Part shown: positions 1 through 6,411 of the stretch, piece after piece | How the letters are laid out: each line of letters opens with the position of its first letter | Numbering within the stretch: the stretch's first letter is position 1 | Origin: Ignavibacteriales bacterium | Lineage (GTDB): Bacteria; Bacteroidota; Ignavibacteria; Ignavibacteriales; Ignavibacteriaceae | DNA length: 16,216 nt | Direction of reading: 5' to 3' | Assembly: GCA_020061995.1 (NCBI GenBank) | Contig: JAGUXE010000273.1 | Coordinates: forward strand, 1 to 16,216 | Translations under genes and position numbers: made by a program | The notes under the pieces: generated by a model | What the model saw: the letters and a program-made list of their open reading frames with translations, nothing else | Database searches by the model: none | What the model was told of the DNA's origin: nothing

Positions 1-1
1 G

Positions 2-46
2 AGAAACACACTAACTATATCTTATTCGGGGACATACGGAAGATGA
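2..46 (+). CDS. 3' end of an unidentified upstream gene (partial)
   Basis: Reading frame 2 is open from the window edge and ends with TGA at 44-46, giving a 14-residue tail that ends in ISYSGTYGR. The stop overlaps the ATG of the next gene as ATGA (43-46), the coupling arrangement used three more times in this window. This supports a real upstream gene in the same operon. The tail is too short to identify. Frame 1 is also open here, so the next gene could instead start before the window; the ATGA overlap makes that less attractive. Confidence 0.4.
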   Translation, partial: RNTLTISYSGTYGR

Positions 47-555
47 ATAATTACAAATATTATCCTGCACTCGTTAGTGCATTTGCAGCTGCTGTTTTAA
101 CAACTATCCCAGGATTAAAAAGTTTTGCTTGTTGTTTAATTGTTCCTGCTGCATCAGTTTTGGCGCTTTACCTAGATCAAAAATTCAATTCTTCTGAAAA
201 ACAAATCACTTCGAATAAAGCAATGCTTGTGGGACTTATCACTGGAGTGCTAATTGCATTTTTCAGTTCATCACTGGAAATATTTATTACTTTCATATTA
301 AAATCTAATGAACTAACTCTGACTCTTCCTGAATTAGAGGTGATAATATCTCAAATGGAGTTAGGAAATATTTCAGAGGAAATTGTTGAAATGCTTCGAA
401 ATATTTCAAAAGAGATTACTGAATCGGGCTTCTCAGCACAGTTCACATTTTTCTTAATCACAAGTAATTTAATTACAAATGCAATATTTGGTTTTCTTGG
501 TGGTTTATTAGGGATGGCAATATTGAACAAACAAAATAGCAATAAGGAATTGTAG
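43..555 (+). CDS. Small integral membrane protein, DUF4199-like or similar (unknown function)
   Basis: A 170-residue protein with about four hydrophobic segments (roughly residues 6-22, 28-43, 60-86 and 132-160). A pair of cysteines (FACCL) lies at the start of the second segment, and a polar loop with acidic residues (about 90-130) precedes the last. The order of a CC-containing helix, a charged KF..SSE.. loop and a G-L-I-T-G helix recalls small uncharacterised membrane proteins of Bacteroidota and relatives, some annotated DUF4199. The family assignment is from memory of the pattern and is weak. The ATG overlaps the preceding stop, and the next gene follows after four bases, so it sits inside a plus-strand operon. 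No enzymatic motif is visible. Confidence 0.6.
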   Translation: MNNYKYYPALVSAFAAAVLTTIPGLKSFACCLIVPAASVLALYLDQKFNSSEKQITSNKAMLVGLITGVLIAFFSSSLEIFITFILKSNELTLTLPELEVIISQMELGNISEEIVEMLRNISKEITESGFSAQFTFFLITSNLITNAIFGFLGGLLGMAILNKQNSNKEL

Positions 556-559
556 AAGA

Positions 560-862
560 ATGATTACAGCTTTTATTTTCTTCATTCATCTGTATTTTTC
601 ATTGTTGGTTTATACAAAAAAGTGGCAAACAGAAGGATTATCTTCAGGATTTACAAACTTAGCTTTGATTGGAATTTTATTCGCCGTAGGATGGTCAATA
701 ACAGGTTTATTCGCAAAACTGCTTATGGAACCAGAAGGATTTGGAATCTATTTTGACCGTGACACTTTTTCTCTTACACTATTAACTATAGCTGAATTCT
801 TCTTTTATAAAATGTACTTTAAAGACACATTCTTTATTGAAGACGATAAGGAAACACTATAA
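560..862 (+). CDS. Small hypothetical membrane protein
   Basis: A 100-residue protein with three likely membrane helices (about residues 3-18, 30-54 and 70-85) and a charged C-terminus ending IEDDKETL. It starts four bases after the previous gene's stop, with a short purine stretch (AGAAG) just before the ATG, and is probably translated from the same message. I do not recognise the family. Its last 29 bases overlap the 3' end of the convergent tonB gene, so neither gene can have a conventional intergenic terminator here. The open frame, membrane character and tight spacing support a real gene; function is unknown. Confidence 0.6.
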   Translation: MITAFIFFIHLYFSLLVYTKKWQTEGLSSGFTNLALIGILFAVGWSITGLFAKLLMEPEGFGIYFDRDTFSLTLLTIAEFFFYKMYFKDTFFIEDDKETL

Positions 863-1535
863 CTGCAGTTTGTTCACCTTGTGCCTGATTTTTGGGTAAT
901 GGTTCAAATTTCCATTGACGTAAAGAATTTATAGCAGCATTTTCTAGTTGTGTATCAGCTTTGGTTAGCGGAAATATTGTCCCAACCGTTCCATCTGCTA
1001 AAATTGCAAAACGAAGTCTTATATCAATTTCTTTATTTACACCCGGAGGATATGCAGGAAGCGAATAACTATAAATCCGACGCTTCCCTTTTCCACCCCA
1101 ATCAATATCGAAACCAAAACTACCGTCACCTGTGCTTTTATTTCCTTTACTATCACTGGATGTTTTAGATATTGCATTTTCGTTTTTTGTTCCTGTTTTA
1201 TCCTCACTAATTTTTTTATCATCTTTTTTTGATGTTGCTGAAATCTCATTCTCAAAACTATTTTTAGCGATTGGTAAAGTTACTTCTTTAACATTTTCAT
1301 CATTTTTTGTTGACTGTTCAGTGTCTTCAGAATTCGCAGCTCTCTCCGATTCTTCTAAAAGAGTTCCAACCGCACCTGAAGCGCCAAGTGTGCCACTTGT
1401 ACCAAATCCAATCTCAACAAACTCTGTTGGTGGATATTCGATGTTTATCTTTATAAGATAAAAGATGAATAATAACAGAAGATGTAAAAAGATGGAAAGT
1501 GAAAAGGATAAATTTCTTGTTGTTGTAATTGTCAT
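834..1535 (-). CDS. tonB: TonB-family energy transducer
   Basis: A 233-residue TonB-like protein that should carry the proton-motive signal of ExbB-ExbD across the periplasm to an outer-membrane partner. It has a short cytoplasmic N-terminus, one membrane helix (about residues 11-28) and the S-x3-H pair (S14, H18) expected in the TonB helix. A long linker spans about 40-150. The C-terminal TonB domain (about 153-233) begins with LPAYPPGVN and contains W208 in RQWKFEPLP. The linker is Gly/Ser/Thr/Lys/Glu-rich rather than Pro-Lys-rich as in classical TonB. It is the last gene of the minus-strand operon, 20 bases after exbD. Several TonB paralogues usually exist per genome in this group, so its receptor cannot be read from the gene alone. 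Confidence 0.9.
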   Translation of the reverse strand: MTITTTRNLSFSLSIFLHLLLLFIFYLIKINIEYPPTEFVEIGFGTSGTLGASGAVGTLLEESERAANSEDTEQSTKNDENVKEVTLPIAKNSFENEISATSKKDDKKISEDKTGTKNENAISKTSSDSKGNKSTGDGSFGFDIDWGGKGKRRIYSYSLPAYPPGVNKEIDIRLRFAILADGTVGTIFPLTKADTQLENAAINSLRQWKFEPLPKNQAQGEQTAVIVFPYRLQ

Positions 1536-1555
1536 TCTCTACTATGATTTAACAC

Positions 1556-1960
1556 TTATAATTTTTCTTTTTCCGTTTCGATAGTAAATTTATCGATACC
1601 TGTCCCGCGTGCCGCATCAATCACTTTAATTACTAAATCAACAGGGACATCTTTATCTGACCGTATAATTAAATTACTCTCTAAGTTTTGTTCTTTCTGA
1701 ATACTCAATTTTGCTCCTAACTCATCAATAGCAGTCGGTTCGCTTCCGAGATAGACTGTGCCGGATGAGGTTATCGATACTATTAATCTAGAAGGTGATG
1801 TTTGTTCATTATTTTTCGCTCCGGGTAATTTAACTTTAACCCCTGTTTGTATAACAAATTGAGAAGTCAATAAGAAGAAAATTAACAAGAGCATAACAAT
1901 ATCAGTTAAAGAAGAATAACTGAAAGATGCTAACGGTTTATTTGATGTTTCAAATTTCAT
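1556..1960 (-). CDS. exbD: ExbD/TolR-family biopolymer transport protein
   Basis: A 134-residue ExbD/TolR protein: short cytoplasmic N-terminus, a single membrane helix (about residues 18-36) and a periplasmic domain. The helix carries the essential proton-path aspartate, D20 in SLTDIVMLLLIFFLLTS. The periplasmic part contains the usual K-V-K-L-P-G segment and the LIIRSDKDVPVDLVIKVID core of the family. It lies between exbB (10-base gap) and tonB (20-base gap), so the three form a complete motor module. ExbD, TolR and MotB-like proteins share this architecture; with a TonB-type protein next door, ExbD is the better name. Confidence 0.93.
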   Translation of the reverse strand: MKFETSNKPLASFSYSSLTDIVMLLLIFFLLTSQFVIQTGVKVKLPGAKNNEQTSPSRLIVSITSSGTVYLGSEPTAIDELGAKLSIQKEQNLESNLIIRSDKDVPVDLVIKVIDAARGTGIDKFTIETEKEKL

Positions 1961-1970
1961 TTATTCAACC

Positions 1971-2624
1971 TTACAATTCTATTTCAAATTCATCATCATC
2001 CTTAACACCTGATGAAACTTCCTGCATAGTATCCAATACGTCTGTCGAAATTACTTCCATATCATGAACAAGTTTTGTTACTGAACTCAAAAAATAGTTA
2101 TAGAACATTAAAGCCAGAATACCGACTCCGAGTCCGAAGGCAGTTGTAATTAATGCTTCCCAAATACCGCCCGCTAAATCACTTGGATTTGCAGCACCTT
2201 GTAAATCTTCAATCCTCATAAATGCCGAAATCATACCGGTAACAGTTCCTAGAAAACCTAGTAACGGAGCAACTCCAGAGACTGTCGCTAAAACTGATAA
2301 ACCTTTTTCTAACTTAACGATTTCTTGCTTACCTGCATTTTCGATAGCTTCCTTCACACGTTCATGACCTAATTTATATTTTTTTAACGCTTTTCTAACA
2401 ATATTGGCGGCAGGGGATCTCTCTTCCATACAATATGAAACAGCACCCGATACATCTTTCTTTCTTAGTAAACCTCGAATTTTAATTAAAAATGAAGGTG
2501 CGTTTATTTTGGCTTTTCTTAATACGATGTAACGATCGATTGCCATTGCAAAACCAATTATTGATAAAAGCAAAATTGGCCACATTAAAAATCCGCCTTT
2601 TAAAAAAATAGCTAATAAATCCAT
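1971..2624 (-). CDS. exbB: ExbB/TolQ/MotA-family proton channel
   Basis: ExbB-type subunit of the inner-membrane motor, 217 residues from the chosen start. Three membrane helices are visible at about 11-30, 110-135 and 152-178. The family signature lies in helices 2 and 3: T-V-S-G-V-A-P-L-L-G-F-L-G-T-V-T-G-M and GGIWEALITTAFGLGVGILA. The frame stays open to an ATG at 2672, but I prefer the ATG at 2624. It has AAGGAAAG a few bases upstream, it gives the usual short N-terminus before helix 1, and it clears the stop of the preceding gene by 13 bases, whereas 2672 would overlap that gene by 35. The protein ends in an acidic DDDEFEIEL tail. Confidence 0.93.
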   Translation of the reverse strand: MDLLAIFLKGGFLMWPILLLSIIGFAMAIDRYIVLRKAKINAPSFLIKIRGLLRKKDVSGAVSYCMEERSPAANIVRKALKKYKLGHERVKEAIENAGKQEIVKLEKGLSVLATVSGVAPLLGFLGTVTGMISAFMRIEDLQGAANPSDLAGGIWEALITTAFGLGVGILALMFYNYFLSSVTKLVHDMEVISTDVLDTMQEVSSGVKDDDEFEIEL

Positions 2625-2637
2625 ATTCTTTCCTTGA

Positions 2638-4773
2638 TTATCTGTTTTGTAATAAAAATTTTTCAGCTTCATCAGCTGATGTGAACCCTGTTATTCTAAC
2701 CCTATACCAAATTCCGCGACCAGGTATTTGCGCTTCTACTAATAATGCTTGTCTTCCCGATTTCAAAAACTTTGCCACCTCGCTTTGAGCCTTGGATTTA
2801 GCTTTCCATGATGAAACTTGAACCGAATAATAATTACCATCTTGAAAAACATTTTCTGATATCTTTTTTTCTATCGTCGAAGACTGCTTTGGTTTTTCTG
2901 ATCCAATTTTTTCTTTTATCGGGACTTGAACATCTTTCGGTTTACTATTTTCAGAAATTAATTCTGTTCTATTGGTATTAGACTTCTGATTCAGAACATT
3001 ACCGGGATTTTGCTTCGAAAAGATATTGTTGATTTCAGTTTCGTTTTGGGGAATTGAGCTATTCCCTGAAATTTCTGATGTAATTTCTACATCTGGCAAT
3101 TTTATTTCATTGTTATTAAATTCTTCATCAACTTGTTGCTTAAGATAGGGATAGTTTACCGGTATTTCATAATCTCTTTCTATAGTTACGGGATTTGAAA
3201 TATACTTCACATCAGTCGTGGTTTGTTCAATATTCAAGCCGATCCAAGCAGGTATGCCGTAGAATTTATAATATAAAAAACCGGTAATACATATTATTCC
3301 AAATATCGCAATTAGATTAACAAATTGACGTAGGTTACTTTTCCTTGTTTTTGGTTCTTCATTTACATTAGATTCTAAAACTGCTGCAGTTTCATTATTA
3401 TAAACATGAGGTAATTCTCTAGCAGAAGCATATTCATCATTTTTGTAAGGTGTCGGTTTGAATTCATATGGGGAGTCATTCTTAAACTCTTCTTCTATTT
3501 TCTCAGGAGATGAATAAATCTCAAACTTGTCACCACTATTTTTTTCTTCATTTTTATGTGCTTCGAGAATAGCTGCAATTTCGTCTTCTTCTGCAGTTCT
3601 TTCAGGATTATAATAAAAGTCATCAATATTAAAATTATTGTTCTCTTTTGTCACCTCAACAAAACTGTCATCTTCAATTTCATTTGTAAGTCGTTTCCAA
3701 GCATCATCTTCTGAGTCATAATCTTTATGGGGCTCGTCATATTCGGATAAATCAATTCCGCTAATGTCAATATTGAGTTCTTGAGTTCTCGACTTTACAG
3801 GCTTATAATCATCGTAAATTGAATCTTCATAATTAGTTTCAGGTTTTTTATTTACAATTTGATCGTCGTCAATTGACTGCCAAAATTCTTGTGTCTGAGT
3901 AAGTAAAGTGTCTTCATCTGCTGGAATTACTTCTTGATCAAGTATACCAGCCTGAATTTCATTATCAAGAAAAGCTTTTTCGATATGAGACTCAGATTTT
4001 TCTTCATCAATGAAAGATTTCGACTTACCTCCACCAAAATCCCAGGTCGAATAAATATCATCAAGATCTTTATCATTTATTGAGGTCAGATTGGTAATTT
4101 CAATTCCCTCTTTACTCTCCTCTACATTCAGAATCTCATTTTCATCAAATTCATCTTGCCAAGTTTGTCCAAAGTCCCAGGAGATTTCATCAGAAAAATC
4201 GGTTTCATTGAATAGATCAATCTGCTTAGAAAGAACTGGTGCTAGAAGTGATTCATCTGTTGAAGAATTATTTTCAATATCTTTTGAAAGATTATTTGAC
4301 TCAGAAAATTGAAATTGATTGCGAATTATTTCTGAGTTGTTTATTAATTTTTCAACCTTTGAATCAATAATAAAATTAATTTCAGAACCGCTATAAAGAG
4401 AGTATAAATCAGCTTTATCGTCTACACGGAGAGGTATAATTGGTTTTCCGATACTTATTGAAAATGAAGCATCAATTTCAGATATCTTTTCTTTTTTAGA
4501 TTCAGGTATTCCGAAAAGTAATTCAGTCCCTCCATCACCAAAGAAATAATCATCGTTAAAAACGATTACACTTGATGAATTTGAAAGGGTTTTATTGAAT
4601 TCATTATGCAAATCTTTTACTCTAAAAGCACCTATTCCCGCAATCTTAAAGACATCTTCATAAGAGAGAATAGATGAGAGACGCCTAAGCAAAGTTTCCA
4701 TAAAAACTTTAGCTTCTTGCTCAGGCACAGCAGCAAAACGAATTATTTTTTTTACAAGTTCGGTTCTTGTCAT
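2638..4773 (-). CDS. HU-like domain / transmembrane / SPOR-domain protein
   Basis: A 711-residue bitopic protein. Residues 1-90 resemble the HU/IHF-type domain of the HU-CCDC81 class (TRTELVKKIIRFA, then a VFKIAGIGAFRV turn). Residues 91-480 are very acidic, low complexity and probably disordered. A membrane helix lies at about 483-502, followed by a periplasmic linker rich in N, S, E and K. A SPOR domain (about 646-711: YYSVQVSSWK, then WYRVRITGFTSADEAEKFL) closes the protein. SPOR domains bind septal peptidoglycan with denuded glycan strands; HU-like domains of this class occur fused to SPOR in Bacteroidota. The HU-like part should be cytoplasmic, so the protein could connect DNA or a cytoplasmic partner to the division site. 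It lies 13 bases before exbB. No clear Shine-Dalgarno precedes its ATG. Confidence 0.85.
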   Translation of the reverse strand: MTRTELVKKIIRFAAVPEQEAKVFMETLLRRLSSILSYEDVFKIAGIGAFRVKDLHNEFNKTLSNSSSVIVFNDDYFFGDGGTELLFGIPESKKEKISEIDASFSISIGKPIIPLRVDDKADLYSLYSGSEINFIIDSKVEKLINNSEIIRNQFQFSESNNLSKDIENNSSTDESLLAPVLSKQIDLFNETDFSDEISWDFGQTWQDEFDENEILNVEESKEGIEITNLTSINDKDLDDIYSTWDFGGGKSKSFIDEEKSESHIEKAFLDNEIQAGILDQEVIPADEDTLLTQTQEFWQSIDDDQIVNKKPETNYEDSIYDDYKPVKSRTQELNIDISGIDLSEYDEPHKDYDSEDDAWKRLTNEIEDDSFVEVTKENNNFNIDDFYYNPERTAEEDEIAAILEAHKNEEKNSGDKFEIYSSPEKIEEEFKNDSPYEFKPTPYKNDEYASARELPHVYNNETAAVLESNVNEEPKTRKSNLRQFVNLIAIFGIICITGFLYYKFYGIPAWIGLNIEQTTTDVKYISNPVTIERDYEIPVNYPYLKQQVDEEFNNNEIKLPDVEITSEISGNSSIPQNETEINNIFSKQNPGNVLNQKSNTNRTELISENSKPKDVQVPIKEKIGSEKPKQSSTIEKKISENVFQDGNYYSVQVSSWKAKSKAQSEVAKFLKSGRQALLVEAQIPGRGIWYRVRITGFTSADEAEKFLLQNR

Positions 4774-4821
4774 TAACTTAATTTAATTTTCAATTTATCA
4801 ATGCAATAATAACAAATATTT

Positions 4822-6411
4822 TTACCAATTATAATTTAGCCCGGCCATGATATTAAGCGGAGGTTCTAAATAATTTCTCCATCTATAGGCATTTTGATTC
4901 AACAAATTATCTGCTTCAATTGTAATGTTGATGTTGTCATATAACGGATAATATAATTTCAACCCAAGATTAAATGTCGGCTCAATTGAAATGCTATTTC
5001 CTAAATCAGCATACATTTTTGAACTGAATTTCAATTTTGCTTCAAGAGTAATATCATAAGCAAATTTATGTCCATATGATAAAAATCCTTCCGCTATCGG
5101 ATAATAAGGGAGTTGGTTTTCCAAGGAATCTCTAACTGATTGAAATTTTATTTCACCATATAACCATCCAAATGGTCCAGGATGGAAGAATAAGTTAATA
5201 AACCCGTTAACATTTTTTGCTTCGGTTGTAGAAAGATTAAAAAAACCGGCATTCGTGACATCACTGAAATATGGATATTCGAACGATGAAAAATATCCAA
5301 ATCCTGCTTCAATTTCGTAATACTTATTATATTCATATTTAAATGAAAGCAGAAACTTTCCGGATTTTTTAAAAAAGAAATTTCTGAAATTTGATGCGTC
5401 AAAAAATCTGTTTTGTTCTAATAGTTTTTTATTTGTAATAAAATCCGATTCCGGATGATACTCTGCAAAGAAAGAAATACCTTCATCAATTTTAAAAGCT
5501 ACTGCACCAAATGGTGAAATCATTGAATTAGTATCAGATTTTGCATAATGCATTCCAAGATGCATTTTAAACTGTTTTGAAAACTTAATATTCAAAGATC
5601 CGGAAAAATCAAAATAGTTAGTATTCAATTGTGCTAAAGAATTATTTTTTAAATACTGTGTAGAATATGTTACAATTGCTCTTAAATCAACTCTGGAGAA
5701 GCTTAGTGCTGTAAATCCGTTAAGCTTTACATTGTTTTCTGAGATACTCTTTTCAGGTAAATTTAGATACTCATTGATAATGAAAGCTGAATGGGGTAAT
5801 TTTTCAGAACCAAGATTTTTAATCCCAAACTTAAAATCCCCCATAATAAGGTTATTATTTTGACTTGGATTTAACGATCCATAATATTTGTAATGATCTT
5901 GGCTTAAGTATCCGTTTAGTGTAAATATTGTACCTGGTAAAAATCCTCCGTCTTTATCTAAGTAGTGATCAAAATTTAACAAGCCTCTGTAGGATAACAT
6001 TCCTGAGTAATCTGTGTATGCTCTTTGATACTCACCATTTACGCCTGCATGAATCAGCGTATTCGTAAATGGAATGTTTACTTTCAGATCAACTTTAGGC
6101 ATCGAAACTGTACCTGCTGCCGCATTTAGGTTAAAGTTCAGGTATTGAATAGAATCAAGAAATATTGCATTTTTTTTCAACGGATCCGAAAAATCTTTTA
6201 CGTTTAATTCTTCGGCAGAGAATAAAGGCTTAAAAAACTCTTCTGATACTGTAGATATTAAATCGGGTCTTGGTTTGGCAACTATTGGAAGTTGAACGTC
6301 TTCATTTCCTGTAATGACAAAATCGGGCAATTCTACATTGGGACTCTTTTGAGAATCTTGAGAAAAAACAGTAATTGAAAATGTGATAATAATAAATAAT
6401 ATCTTTTTCAT
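4822..6411 (-). CDS. Plugless outer-membrane beta-barrel protein with TonB-box-like N-terminus
   Basis: A 529-residue protein with a signal peptide (about residues 1-17, ending TVFS before QDS). From about residue 100 onward it consists of alternating amphipathic strands, such as NFNLNAAAGTVSM and KFKMHLGMHY-like segments. It ends IMAGLNYNW, whose terminal aromatic residue is typical of BAM-assembled barrels. Near the mature N-terminus is ELPDFVITG (27-35), which resembles a TonB box of the DTLVVTA type. The end (DNLLNQNAYRW) resembles TonB-dependent receptors, but no 120-residue plug domain is present. The ATG overlaps the upstream TPR gene stop as ATGA and has AGGTG upstream. Its position between the TPR scaffold and the ExbBD-TonB genes suggests it is the motor's outer-membrane partner; that role is inferred. 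Confidence 0.75.
   Translation of the reverse strand: MKKILFIIITFSITVFSQDSQKSPNVELPDFVITGNEDVQLPIVAKPRPDLISTVSEEFFKPLFSAEELNVKDFSDPLKKNAIFLDSIQYLNFNLNAAAGTVSMPKVDLKVNIPFTNTLIHAGVNGEYQRAYTDYSGMLSYRGLLNFDHYLDKDGGFLPGTIFTLNGYLSQDHYKYYGSLNPSQNNNLIMGDFKFGIKNLGSEKLPHSAFIINEYLNLPEKSISENNVKLNGFTALSFSRVDLRAIVTYSTQYLKNNSLAQLNTNYFDFSGSLNIKFSKQFKMHLGMHYAKSDTNSMISPFGAVAFKIDEGISFFAEYHPESDFITNKKLLEQNRFFDASNFRNFFFKKSGKFLLSFKYEYNKYYEIEAGFGYFSSFEYPYFSDVTNAGFFNLSTTEAKNVNGFINLFFHPGPFGWLYGEIKFQSVRDSLENQLPYYPIAEGFLSYGHKFAYDITLEAKLKFSSKMYADLGNSISIEPTFNLGLKLYYPLYDNINITIEADNLLNQNAYRWRNYLEPPLNIMAGLNYNW

Noticed and set aside
2625..2672. Longer N-terminus for exbB starting at the ATG at 2672
   Set aside because: It would overlap the SPOR gene by 35 bases and add 16 hydrophilic residues before helix 1; the ATG at 2624 has a good AAGGAAAG site.
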